Origin: Planctomycetota bacterium
GTDB taxonomy: Bacteria > Planctomycetota > GCA-002687715
Assembly (NCBI GenBank): GCA_009691765.1
Contig: SIAO01000009.1
Location: forward strand, 40,431-104,430
Direction of reading: 5' to 3'
Length of the DNA: 64,000 nt
Positions within the stretch are counted from its first letter, which is position 1. The number at the start of each line of letters is the position of its first letter. This document shows positions 25,050 to 33,730 of this stretch, piece after piece. The position numbers were made by a program, and so were the translations under genes. A model generated the notes under the pieces. The model did not search any database. It was not told the origin of the DNA and saw nothing but the letters and a program-made list of their open reading frames with translations.

Positions 25050-26557
25050 GAGTTGGGAATCTCTTGCCCGACTTTGATGTAGGCACGTTCGTAGAGCAAC
25101 AGCGCGCCCAATGCAAAGGCTGCTGCTCCGGCACTCAGCCAAGCCGGATTCAAAGCACCGCTGGTAACGAGGCCGGGCAAGAGCGCGCACAGCGCCGCGC
25201 CATACAGCAACAACACCGCGAACCCAGGCGCACCACTCGCGCGGAGCAATGCGTGTGCGCGTCGCGCGCCGACATCCGCGTGGAACATCCGATTGTGGAA
25301 ACGCAGCCAGATCACATTCAAGATGGCCATGAGCGTGAAGAACACCGGCGCGGGCACAGAGCCTGGCTCCGAGTGACTCAAGAACAGTGGCACCACAGCG
25401 CCGCACAACACGGCCTGCAGAATCAAATGCCAGAACAACCCGCGCTCCAACCACAAATCGCGCCCTTTGCACTGAGCGAAGAGGAACGCTGTGTATCCCG
25501 ACGCAAACAGCGCAAAGGGCAGATTCAGCCAACGCACGACATCAGCACTGTTCGGGAAATCGAACAAGCGCAGCAGCAACGACGCTGTCGTGAGCAAGCC
25601 GAAGCCCATCAGCACCCAAGTGCCTTTCACCAGCCACGACTTCCAGTTCGGGCGCGTGAGAATGTTCATGAAGCGGTCCATGCGCCCAAGGTCCAAAACC
25701 AAAAGAAGCATGGTGATACCGAGGAACACGAGCGCCACCGCTTCCGGCAACACGCGCAAAAGTGAATCTTCCGCCGGCGCACGGCCGAGCTGTGACAACA
25801 GCGGCGCCACCAGCATCGCACCAGCCGCGACGTTTTTGGTGAGCAAGTACAGCCACACATGCCAACCCCACGCCGGCGGATGCGGCACATCCAACGCGCT
25901 GATCAAATCCGGCGGCGGCTCGAAGCCCGGCGGAATCGGACGCGGCGGCTCGGCGCGATCCGACCACAAGTACATGCTCTGTTCGAGCACTGCTCCGGGC
26001 TGCAACGCTTCGCTGAGTGCGCCCGTGTACCAAACGCGCGGCTTGGTGCCCTTCTCCAAACGCCGCTGCTCCACAGGCTGCGTCGCGATGTGGTGCGCGA
26101 TTTCGGTCTGCGGGTTGCTGACGTCGCCGGCAATGATCGCGTGAGTCGGACAAACCACGACGCACGCTGGTTCCAATCCTTGTTCTGTGCGATGCGCACA
26201 GTAGTGACACTTCTCCGCCGTGCCTGTGTCTTCGTTCAAGTAAAGCGCGTCGTAGGGGCAAGCCTGCATGCATGCGCGGCAGCCGATGCACACGTCGCGG
26301 TCCAAATCCACAATCGCATCCGGACGCTTGTGCAGCGCCGTCACCGGGCAAATCTCGACGCAAGGCGCTTCGTCGCAGTGATTGCAGCGCAGCACTGTGA
26401 AGTGGCGCTTCACCGACGGATAGGTGCCCTTCTCGACGTACTTCACCCAAGTGCGAAAGTTGCCGACAGGCACTTCGTTCTCGGCCTTGCACGCCACCGT
26501 GCAGGCATGACAGCCGATGCACTTGCGCTGATCGATGACAAATCCGTACTGGGGCAT
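25046..26557 (-). CDS. Fused 4Fe-4S ferredoxin and NrfD/PsrC membrane subunit
   Basis: A 503-residue fusion. Residues 1-190 form a DmsB/PsrB-like electron-transfer domain with four cysteine clusters: C-I-G-C-H-A-C-T-V-A-C, C-N-H-C-D-E-A-P-C, C-I-G-C-R-A-C-M-Q-A-C-P, and C-H-Y-C with P-A-C-V-V-V-C-P. After a proline-rich linker, residues about 240-500 carry about eight to nine membrane helices of the NrfD type, which exchange electrons with quinone. These two parts are usually separate genes, and here one protein joins the catalytic subunit to the membrane. It overlaps that subunit's start by four bases. The upstream 39-residue membrane peptide probably belongs to the same complex. Confidence 0.9.
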   Translation of the reverse strand: MPQYGFVIDQRKCIGCHACTVACKAENEVPVGNFRTWVKYVEKGTYPSVKRHFTVLRCNHCDEAPCVEICPVTALHKRPDAIVDLDRDVCIGCRACMQACPYDALYLNEDTGTAEKCHYCAHRTEQGLEPACVVVCPTHAIIAGDVSNPQTEIAHHIATQPVEQRRLEKGTKPRVWYTGALSEALQPGAVLEQSMYLWSDRAEPPRPIPPGFEPPPDLISALDVPHPPAWGWHVWLYLLTKNVAAGAMLVAPLLSQLGRAPAEDSLLRVLPEAVALVFLGITMLLLVLDLGRMDRFMNILTRPNWKSWLVKGTWVLMGFGLLTTASLLLRLFDFPNSADVVRWLNLPFALFASGYTAFLFAQCKGRDLWLERGLFWHLILQAVLCGAVVPLFLSHSEPGSVPAPVFFTLMAILNVIWLRFHNRMFHADVGARRAHALLRASGAPGFAVLLLYGAALCALLPGLVTSGALNPAWLSAGAAAFALGALLLYERAYIKVGQEIPNS

Positions 26558-26624
26558 TAGAGACTCCGCGCGGGTCGTTGCACCCGGTGCTTCACAGGTT
26601 GCGCCATCATGTTGCTTGCGTCAA

Positions 26625-26744
26625 TCAGAGCGCGGCCGGCGGCGCGGGCACCAACTTGTGGCCAAGTTTTTCCACCAACGCCGTGACGATGCAAAACACG
26701 CCAAGCCCAGCCACTCCATAAAGAACCGTGTAGAGAACTTCCAT
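26625..26744 (-). CDS. Small single-pass membrane peptide of the molybdoenzyme operon
   Basis: A 39-codon gene that is easy to miss. An exact AAGGAG lies six bases before ATG 26744. The product is one hydrophobic helix (EVLYTVLYGVAGLGVFCIVTALV) followed by a short basic and proline-rich tail (EKLGHKLVPAPP). It ends 67 bases before the FeS-NrfD gene on the same strand. Small membrane subunits often accompany respiratory complexes, so an accessory role in assembly or stability is inferred. It is divergent from proS. Confidence 0.65.
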   Translation of the reverse strand: MEVLYTVLYGVAGLGVFCIVTALVEKLGHKLVPAPPAAL

Positions 26745-26922
26745 GGTTGCTCCTTGCTGCACGAGGACGCCGTGAGGTTATCGCGCTTTCGGCAATGCGC
26801 CCACTGCGTCGCCGTGGGAGCTGGCACGCATCACCGGATGCTTGTGGCGCGCTACCGCCCGCCCCTTTTGCGCGTTGCATGCATCGTTCATGATGGCGCG
26901 CCCGGCAAGGACCGGCATTGCA

Positions 26923-28479
26923 ATGGCCACCAACATCACGACCCGCGCCAAAGACTATTCACAGTGGTACCTCGACGTCATCGCCGCCGGCGACATGGCG
27001 GACCACTCCCCCGTGCGCGGCTGCATGGTCATCAAGCCGCATGGCTACGGCATCTGGGAACTGATTCGCGACCAGCTCGACGCGCGCTTCAAGGCCACCG
27101 GCCACGTCAACGCGTACTTTCCGTTATTCATCCCTATGAGTTTCCTCGCGAAGGAAGCGAAACATGTGGAGGGGTTTGCCATGGAGTGCGCGGTGGTGAC
27201 GCACTCAGGGCTGGAGCAAGACGGCAAAGGCGGATTGAGGCCCAAAGGCCAGATCGAAGAGCCGCTGATCGTGCGCCCGACTTCTGAAACCATCATTGGT
27301 CACACTTACGCGCAGTGGATTCAAAGCTGGCGCGATCTGCCGTTGCTCATCAATCAGTGGGCCAATGTCGTGCGCTGGGAAATGCGGACACGCTTGTTCT
27401 TGCGCACCATGGAGTTTTTGTGGCAAGAAGGGCACACCGCTCACGAGACGGCCGATGAAGCACAAACCGAAACACTTCAGATGCTGGATGTGTACACCGA
27501 GTTTGCCGAGAACGTATTGGCTATTCCCGTTGTGCGCGGTGAGAAGAGTGCGGCGGAGCGTTTCGCAGGCGCCGAACGCACCTATTGCATCGAAGCCATG
27601 ATGCAAGACGGCAAAGCACTGCAATCAGGCACCAGCCACAACCTGGGGCAAAACTTCTCCAAGGCGTTTGACATCAAGTACCAAACGCGCGATCAGAAAG
27701 TCGAACATGTGTGGACCACGAGCTGGGGTGTGTCCACGCGCCTTATTGGCGGCGTCATCATGACTCACGCTGATGACGAAGGCCTCGTGCTGCCACCAGC
27801 GATTGCGCCCATCGTGGTGGCCATCGTTCCCATTTACCGCAAAGATGAAGAGCGCGAAGCTGTGCTGGCCTACGCCAAGGGCCTCATGGCACAGCTCGTA
27901 GGCGGCGCAGTGGCGGCCCGCGCTGTGGGCGGCTCTGAAATCATGTCCAGCGTATTGCCCGGCAGCGGCCGACGTGTGGTGTTGGATTTGCGCGATGGCC
28001 TGCGCCCACCCGACAAGTTCTTCCACTGGGAGCAGCGCGGCGTGCCCGTGCGCATCGAAGTTGGTCCGCGCGATTTGCAGAATGGCAAAGCGGTCGTGGT
28101 CACACGCGTGAACCGCGAAAAGAGCATCGTGGATGCGCCGAAGCTCACCCGTGCTTGGTTAGACGCCACACTCGCCACGCAACAACAGGCACTTCTCGAT
28201 CGCGCTCGTGCATTCCGCATTGCACGCACTTTCGCCGTGGACACTTACGAAGACTTCCGCGCACGCTTGGACGGCGGTGGGTTCTTCCTCATGCACTGGG
28301 ACGGGACCGCGGCAACCGAAACCCGCATCAAAGAAGAAACCAAAGCCACTATTCGCTGTATTCCCAGCGACAACATCTTGGACAGTGCGGCAGGGCCTGT
28401 GGATATGCGCGCCACCGGCACCGATCCTGTCTCGGGTCAAGCCAGCAAGGGCCGCGTCATCTTCGCCCGCGCCTACTAG
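26923..28479 (+). CDS. proS: Prolyl-tRNA synthetase, archaeal/eukaryal-type
   Basis: Charges tRNA-Pro. The 518-residue class II synthetase has R-P-T-S-E-T-I-I-G (motif 2 region), the R-W-E and H-T-A-H-E-T segments and the W-T-T-S-W-G-V-S-T-R-L-I-G-G motif 3. The C-terminus ends in A-R-A-Y, as in ProS type 3 enzymes, and the long editing insertion of the E. coli type is absent. This form occurs in archaea, eukaryotes and a subset of bacteria. The frame is open from 26842. ATG 26923 (MATNITTRAKDYSQWY) is chosen because it gives the family's normal N-terminus. Confidence 0.95.
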   Translation: MATNITTRAKDYSQWYLDVIAAGDMADHSPVRGCMVIKPHGYGIWELIRDQLDARFKATGHVNAYFPLFIPMSFLAKEAKHVEGFAMECAVVTHSGLEQDGKGGLRPKGQIEEPLIVRPTSETIIGHTYAQWIQSWRDLPLLINQWANVVRWEMRTRLFLRTMEFLWQEGHTAHETADEAQTETLQMLDVYTEFAENVLAIPVVRGEKSAAERFAGAERTYCIEAMMQDGKALQSGTSHNLGQNFSKAFDIKYQTRDQKVEHVWTTSWGVSTRLIGGVIMTHADDEGLVLPPAIAPIVVAIVPIYRKDEEREAVLAYAKGLMAQLVGGAVAARAVGGSEIMSSVLPGSGRRVVLDLRDGLRPPDKFFHWEQRGVPVRIEVGPRDLQNGKAVVVTRVNREKSIVDAPKLTRAWLDATLATQQQALLDRARAFRIARTFAVDTYEDFRARLDGGGFFLMHWDGTAATETRIKEETKATIRCIPSDNILDSAAGPVDMRATGTDPVSGQASKGRVIFARAY

Positions 28480-28547
28480 ACTGGCACTCAACAGATTCGT
28501 AGCAGTGCAAGTGTAGACTCACGGAATCCGGTCCAAGGAGACCCGCC

Positions 28548-30158
28548 ATGTCTGCGAAGATCCTGTTGGTGTTTGGCTTCTGCGTTGGAGCGCTGCTCGC
28601 GCAGAACAAGGTTGTGCGCGATGCGTCGGCGCCGCTGAGTGAAGACGAAAATATTGTGCACGCACTCTCGCGCCTCACATGGGGCGCGCGCCCGCAAGAT
28701 ATTGCCGCTGTTAAAGCCGTGGGCTTGTCGGCTTGGATCGAACAGCAACTGAGCGCGGATCCAGCAACCGACACCGAGCTGTCGGAAAACATCAGTCGCT
28801 TCAAGACTCTGGGGCGCACGTTCAACGAAATCAACCAGCTGGCGGCCGATGGCGACCAAGGGCAGCGCGACCGCATGCGCCAACGCGCTTCCAGCGAACT
28901 GAAGCAGGCCACGGTGCTGCGGGCTTTGCACGCGCAAGCGCAACTCCACGAAGTGCTCGCAGACTTCTGGCGCAATCACTTCAACGTGGATGTCAGTAAG
29001 GAATCTGTGGCGCTCACAGCAACGCACTATGAAGAGCGCGCGTTGAGGCCTCACATCTTTGGGAAGTTTGCGGACATGCTCACGGCCACGGCGCATCATC
29101 CGGCCATGCTCGTGTATCTGGACAATGCGCTGAGTCGGCGTCCACCGCCGCGTTCTGACTTGCGCATGATCGAACGTCGCGTGCGGCGCCAAACCGGTTC
29201 GGCGGAAGCGGCTCGCGAACAAGTGGAGATCGCACGCCAGTCCGGATTGAACGAAAACTACGCGCGCGAATTGATGGAGTTGCACACCCTTGGTGTGGAC
29301 AACGGCTACACGCAAAAAGATGTCACTGAAGTCGCGCGCGCGTTCACCGGTTGGTCTGTAGATTTCAGCGCCAAAGAAGGCACCGGCTTCTCTTACAAAG
29401 AAGACATGCACGACACGGAACCGAAAGTCGTGTTTGGCAAAGGCCTGCAAGAAGGCCGTCGCGAAGATGGCATCAACGAAGGCGAGGCCGTGCTGAAGCG
29501 CTTGTGCGCTCATGAAAACACAGCGGAGTTCATCGCAAAGAAGCTCACGCGCTGGCTGGTCAACGACACACCACCCGCCGCGGTCATCAGCGCCGCGAAA
29601 GAGACTTTCCGCACCACCAAGGGTGACCTGCGCGCCGTGGTGAAGACCATCATCACTCACGCGGACTTCAATTCGCGCGAACACTTCATGGCGAAGTTCA
29701 AGACGCCTTTCGAATTCGTCGTTTCCGCGTTGCGCGTCACCGACGCCACCGTCGTGGATGCCAATGCGGTCGTCGAAGCCGTGGACAATCTGGGGCTGCG
29801 CATCTACGGCATGGAAGACCCGACAGGCTGGGCGGAAACCGCTGAAGCTTGGCGCGACCCGGGAGTGATGGCGCTGCGTTGGCGCTTCGCCTTGGCGCTG
29901 TCACGCGGCACGTTGCGCGGTGTGGTCATCCCGCCTGCATGGTTCAGCGCACTACCAGCGGATCCATTGGAACTTGGCGCGGTCCTCGCCGCGCGCGTCG
30001 TGCCGCAAGGCTTGGGGCCAGCCACCGCAAGCGTAGTGGAACGCCTTGTGTTTCAGCGTGTTTCGACAGGCAAGGCGAGCGATGCCGCCGGCCGCGATGC
30101 CCTCGCGAAAGATCTCGTCGGTGTGTTGCTCGGCAGTCCCGAATTTCAACAGCAGTGA
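28548..30158 (+). CDS. DUF1800 family protein
   Basis: A 536-residue exported protein. A short signal peptide (MSAKILLVFGFCVGALLAQ) is preceded by AAGGAG seven bases before ATG 28548. Family hallmarks are the L-S-R-L-T-W-G-A-R-P start, W-R-N-H-F-N-V-D, L-N-E-N-Y-A-R-E-L-M-E-L-H-T-L-G-V and F-T-G-W. The biochemical function of DUF1800 is unknown. It is almost always paired with DUF1501, as here (nine bases apart), and the pair is abundant in Planctomycetota. A role in surface or polymer handling has been suggested but is not shown by the sequence. Confidence 0.93.
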   Translation: MSAKILLVFGFCVGALLAQNKVVRDASAPLSEDENIVHALSRLTWGARPQDIAAVKAVGLSAWIEQQLSADPATDTELSENISRFKTLGRTFNEINQLAADGDQGQRDRMRQRASSELKQATVLRALHAQAQLHEVLADFWRNHFNVDVSKESVALTATHYEERALRPHIFGKFADMLTATAHHPAMLVYLDNALSRRPPPRSDLRMIERRVRRQTGSAEAAREQVEIARQSGLNENYARELMELHTLGVDNGYTQKDVTEVARAFTGWSVDFSAKEGTGFSYKEDMHDTEPKVVFGKGLQEGRREDGINEGEAVLKRLCAHENTAEFIAKKLTRWLVNDTPPAAVISAAKETFRTTKGDLRAVVKTIITHADFNSREHFMAKFKTPFEFVVSALRVTDATVVDANAVVEAVDNLGLRIYGMEDPTGWAETAEAWRDPGVMALRWRFALALSRGTLRGVVIPPAWFSALPADPLELGAVLAARVVPQGLGPATASVVERLVFQRVSTGKASDAAGRDALAKDLVGVLLGSPEFQQQ

Positions 30159-30167
30159 GGTGACCCT

Positions 30168-31523
30168 ATGAACCACAAGCACAACAACACGAGTCACGAT
30201 TCACAGCGCCGCGACTTCTTGGCTGCCTCGGCAGGGCTGCTCTTGGCAACGCCGCTGCTAAGCGGGCTCAGTGGTGTACGCACATTGTTTGCAGAACCCC
30301 GCGCGGGGCTGCGCCCAATCGCCGAAACGCCTTCACTCGTGGTGGTGTATCTGCGCGGCGGCGCCGATCCGCTGAACATCATCGTCCCCTACGCCGACAA
30401 GACGTACTACGCAGTACGCCCAGAGATCAGCGTCCAAGCCGAGACCACCGCTGAAGAGGCCGGCGCCATTCCGCTGGACAACAAGGTCGGCTTGCATCCA
30501 GCCATGGCGGCGTTGAAACCCTTCTGGGACAAGAAACAGCTCGCTCCGATCTTGGGCACAGGATCTCCGCATCCCACACGCAGCCACTTTGACGCGCAAG
30601 ATTTCATGGAGTACGGCGCGCCCGGCGACCGCCTCATGAAGAACGGCTGGTTGAACCGCTTCTTGCGCGAGACCAGCGCGCAAAACAACAATCCTCTGCG
30701 TGCGCTCGCCATGCAAGGCCTGCTGCCACGGAGTTTGCGCGGCAAGCAACCCGTGCTGGCCGTGCCGCAACTCAAACGCAATGACAGCGAAGGGCTGTTG
30801 GACTTGTTCGACGATGTTTATCGCAACAGCGGCGCTATGGAGACGGAAGGCGCCATGAACATGGGCGGCGAATCGCGCGGCCGCGAAGAAGCTGTGGAAG
30901 TCGGTCGCCACACGATCGAGACCTTGCGACATTTCTGGGACGTCATTGACAAAGAGCCGGAAGGCGGGCAACAGGATGCGCTCTATGGTCGCGGCGGTTT
31001 CGCGCAGCGCTTGCGCATGATTGCGCGCGTCATCAAAAACAACGCGGGCCTGCAAGTGGCAGCGCTCGACTACGGCGGCTGGGACATGCACCAAGGCGAA
31101 GGCGCCGTGGATGGTTCGATGCAGCGCAACTTGAAAGAACTCTGCGACGCCATCGGCGCGTTCGCAACCGACCTCGGGCCGGCGTTGGCACGCACCAATG
31201 TGCTCGTGATGACGGAGTTCGGTCGCACTGTTGCTGAAAACGGCAACCGCGGCACGGACCACGGACGCGGCTCGTGCATGTTGCTCTTGGGAGGTGGCGT
31301 CGAAGGCGGTCGCGTATTCGGCGATTACGGCAGTCTCGAAAGTCGCAACCTCGAAGACGGTCGCGATCTGCGCGTCAGCATTGATTTCCGCCAAGTGTTT
31401 GCAGAACTGCTCAAGGGCACTTTCGGCTTCGATGCGCCCAAGGACTTTTTCCCGCTGTACACCCCCAATCCGAAGAACTGGATGGGGCTCATGCACAACA
31501 CTGTGAAGCCCGCGAAGAAGTAA
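30168..31523 (+). CDS. DUF1501 family protein, Tat-exported
   Basis: A 451-residue protein with a twin-arginine signal (R-R-D-F-L-A-A-S, then a hydrophobic stretch). It has the sulfatase/phosphatase-fold features of DUF1501: V-V-Y-L-R-G-G-A-D near the start, L-D-Y-G-G-W-D-M-H, M-T-E-F-G-R-T and G-T-D-H-G-R-G (metal-type His and Asp). It follows the DUF1800 gene by nine bases and forms the standard two-gene unit. The substrate is unknown. Confidence 0.94.
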   Translation: MNHKHNNTSHDSQRRDFLAASAGLLLATPLLSGLSGVRTLFAEPRAGLRPIAETPSLVVVYLRGGADPLNIIVPYADKTYYAVRPEISVQAETTAEEAGAIPLDNKVGLHPAMAALKPFWDKKQLAPILGTGSPHPTRSHFDAQDFMEYGAPGDRLMKNGWLNRFLRETSAQNNNPLRALAMQGLLPRSLRGKQPVLAVPQLKRNDSEGLLDLFDDVYRNSGAMETEGAMNMGGESRGREEAVEVGRHTIETLRHFWDVIDKEPEGGQQDALYGRGGFAQRLRMIARVIKNNAGLQVAALDYGGWDMHQGEGAVDGSMQRNLKELCDAIGAFATDLGPALARTNVLVMTEFGRTVAENGNRGTDHGRGSCMLLLGGGVEGGRVFGDYGSLESRNLEDGRDLRVSIDFRQVFAELLKGTFGFDAPKDFFPLYTPNPKNWMGLMHNTVKPAKK

Positions 31524-31579
31524 GTTTGGGAAGCATGCTCTGACTGTGAAGGCAGCGGCCGCACTGCTAACACGCAGGC

Positions 31580-32749
31580 ATGACCTACAACCTTGTCACG
31601 CTGCCCGGCGACGGCACTGGCCCTGAAGTTATGCGTGAAGGCTTGCGCGTGTTGCACGCCGTGAGCGCACCGTTGGGCATCTCGTGGAACACCACGGAGA
31701 TTCCGTGTGGCGGGCAGTACTACTTGGCCAACGGCCGCAAGAGCGACTGGCCTGAGGGCAGCTTCGAAAAGTGCAAATCTGCGGATGTGCTGTTGCTCGG
31801 GGCAGTGGGTTGGCCCGACCCTGATGGCACAGGCGGACCGCTCACCATGGCGGACGGCAACATGGCCGGCTGGTCGCCCGTCATCGGTAACCGCACGCGC
31901 CTCGAGCTCTATGCCAATGTGCGCCCGGTGAAGCTCTACCCTGGCGTCGATCACCGCATTCACGGTCAGCGCGTGCAAGTGTGGAAACCGGGCAAAGTGG
32001 ACATCCTCTTCGTGCGCGAAGGCACTGAAGGGCTTTACTCCGGCATCGGCGGCGTACTCAAACGTGGCGGCATCGGCAACGTCGCCGTGGATGTGCGCTT
32101 GATCACGCGCGACGGAGCAGCACGCGTCATCCGCAAGGCTTTCGAGCTTTGCCGTGCTCGCCCGCAAGGCGCACCGAAAGATGGCAAGAAGCGCGTGACG
32201 GCCATCATCAAAGACAACGTGCTCGACGGCTGCCGCTTGTTCCGCGAAGTGTTTTTCGAGATCGGGCGTGAGTACCCAGAGATCGAGAAAGACACCGCCA
32301 TCGTGGACGCTTTCACGCAGTGGCTCATCACGCAGCCTGAGTCCTTCGATGTGTGCGTCACCACCAACATGTTTGGGGACATCGTCACCGACCTCGCTTC
32401 CGTGCTGCAAGGCGGCATGGGCATGGCTGTCGGCGCCAACATCGGCGACAACCACGCCATGTTCGAACCCATCCATGGTTCAGCTCCGAAGTACACCGGC
32501 CTCGACAAAGTGAACCCCATCGCCATGATCTTGGCTGCGAAGGAAGCCTGCGATTGGCTCGGCCGCCGCCGGAAGGACACCAAACTCTTGCGCGCCGGAG
32601 CGGCCATCGAAGAAGCGGTGCAAGACTTGCTGTCGCAAGGCGCGCCACTCACCTACGACCTCGTGGGCGAAGCCAAAGCCGCGAAATGCTCGGAAGTGGG
32701 CATGGCCTGCGCTGAAATCGCAGCGTCCAAGGTTGCCGCAACTCTCTGA
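31580..32749 (+). CDS. Isocitrate/isopropylmalate dehydrogenase family protein
   Basis: A 389-residue NAD(P)-dependent beta-decarboxylating dehydrogenase. The substrate segment is R-L-E-L-Y-A-N-V-R-P, the catalytic block F-V-R-E-G-T-E-G-L-Y, the metal-binding run N-M-F-G-D-I-V-T-D-L and the cofactor loop E-P-I-H-G-S-A-P-K-Y. Possible members are isopropylmalate, tartrate/malate, homoisocitrate or NAD-isocitrate dehydrogenase. The sequence alone does not decide, and no leu genes are nearby. A plus-strand terminator follows 157 bases later. Confidence 0.9.
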   Translation: MTYNLVTLPGDGTGPEVMREGLRVLHAVSAPLGISWNTTEIPCGGQYYLANGRKSDWPEGSFEKCKSADVLLLGAVGWPDPDGTGGPLTMADGNMAGWSPVIGNRTRLELYANVRPVKLYPGVDHRIHGQRVQVWKPGKVDILFVREGTEGLYSGIGGVLKRGGIGNVAVDVRLITRDGAARVIRKAFELCRARPQGAPKDGKKRVTAIIKDNVLDGCRLFREVFFEIGREYPEIEKDTAIVDAFTQWLITQPESFDVCVTTNMFGDIVTDLASVLQGGMGMAVGANIGDNHAMFEPIHGSAPKYTGLDKVNPIAMILAAKEACDWLGRRRKDTKLLRAGAAIEEAVQDLLSQGAPLTYDLVGEAKAAKCSEVGMACAEIAASKVAATL

Positions 32750-32905
32750 AGCACAAAGACTTGCGAACCTGCGTCAGAGGCGCTTGATTTTCGGTCGGCA
32801 GACGTTGTAGCCTCATCTCGCTTGGCGGCACTGCCTGCCAAGTGTGCTCTGGTGCCGCGGGCTTCCTCTTCCCTCACTCCCTGCCGCGAGCCACAGCAAC
32901 CGAGT
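32750..32905 (+). other. Structured 3' region of the dehydrogenase transcript
   Basis: No gene is visible. Two hairpins stand out: CTTGGC-GGC/GCC-T-GCCAAG (about 32821-32842) and a longer imperfect one pairing GCTCTGG...CGCGG with CCGCG...CCACAGC (about 32847-32899). They lead into the terminator at 32906-32947. This could be a structured 3' end or a small RNA. Confidence 0.35.
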
Positions 32906-32947
32906 CCGGGGGCCGTCAACCCTTCTGATGCGCCCCTGGTTTTTTTT
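32906..32947 (+). terminator. Intrinsic terminator with eight-T run
   Basis: CCGGGGGC pairs with GCCCCTGG (eight pairs, one G-U) over an 18-base loop, followed directly by TTTTTTTT. It ends plus-strand transcription before the converging xth gene. Confidence 0.8.
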
Positions 32948-32955
32948 AGGTGGGC

Positions 32956-33729
32956 TCAGCCGAATTCCGCGAGGACGGGAGCGTGATCTGAAGCGTTCTT
33001 GCCCCGACGCTCGTCACGGTCGATCTGCACGCTCGTGCAGCGCGCCAACGCGTCTGCGGTCGCCAACATCAGATCAATCCGCAGGCCATGGTTCTTGGGG
33101 AAACCGAGCATGCGGTAATCCCACCACGAGAACTCACGCGCCTCTGGATGCTCCGCACGAAAAACATCTGTGAGCCCCAGCGCTGTCATGGCCGCCAAAG
33201 CGGCGCGCTCTGGCTCGGAGCACAGCACCTTGCCTTCCCACGCAGCAGGATCGTGCACATCGAGATCCGCCGGAGCGATGTTGAAATCGCCGAGTACCAC
33301 GAGCGCTGCGTGCTTGCGCATTTCCTCGGCGAGAAAACCACGCAAGGCTTCGAGCCAGCGCAACTTCATCGCGTACTTGTCGCTGCCCACCGCTTGGCCA
33401 TTCACGACATACACATTCACGATGCGCAAACCACCGACCGTCGCGGCAATCACACGGCGCCCGCATTCTTCTTCGGTGCCCGCGAGACCACGCACCACAT
33501 CGTTCACTTCCAGATCCTTGCGCACAATCAGCGCAACGCCGTTGTAGGTTTTCTGTCCGTGAATGACCGCGCGGTAGCCGAGCTCTTCAAACAGAGGATG
33601 CGGGAAGAGCGCGTCTTCCACTTTGGTTTCCTGCAAGCAAGCCACATCAGGTTTGCGCGCAGCCAGCCAGCCTTGCACGCGCTCAGCACGAGCACGCACG
33701 CTGTTCACATTCCATGTAGCGACCAACAC
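32956..33729 (-). CDS. xth: Exodeoxyribonuclease III / AP endonuclease
   Basis: Base-excision-repair nuclease that cuts at abasic sites and trims 3' ends. The family core is clear: A-T-W-N-V-N-S-V-R-A-R near the start, C-L-Q-E-T-K-V (metal Glu), G-D-F-N-I-A-P and D-H-A-P-V at the end (catalytic Asp-His). GTG 33729 gives the usual N-terminus V-L-V-A-T-W-N-V-N, lies just past the purF stop and has GGGG about seven bases upstream. An ATG at 33759, overlapping purF by 29 bases, is the alternative. It is probably co-transcribed with purF. Confidence 0.93.
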   Translation of the reverse strand: MLVATWNVNSVRARAERVQGWLAARKPDVACLQETKVEDALFPHPLFEELGYRAVIHGQKTYNGVALIVRKDLEVNDVVRGLAGTEEECGRRVIAATVGGLRIVNVYVVNGQAVGSDKYAMKLRWLEALRGFLAEEMRKHAALVVLGDFNIAPADLDVHDPAAWEGKVLCSEPERAALAAMTALGLTDVFRAEHPEAREFSWWDYRMLGFPKNHGLRIDLMLATADALARCTSVQIDRDERRGKNASDHAPVLAEFG

Positions 33730-33730
33730 T

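Noticed and set aside
25050..25532. N-terminal extension of the molybdopterin oxidoreductase
   Set aside because: The extra 160 residues overlap the FeS-NrfD gene. The four-base ATGA overlap at 25046-25049 marks the real start.
28488..29684. Minus-strand frame of 398 codons
   Set aside because: Antisense to the DUF1800 gene and without recognisable features.
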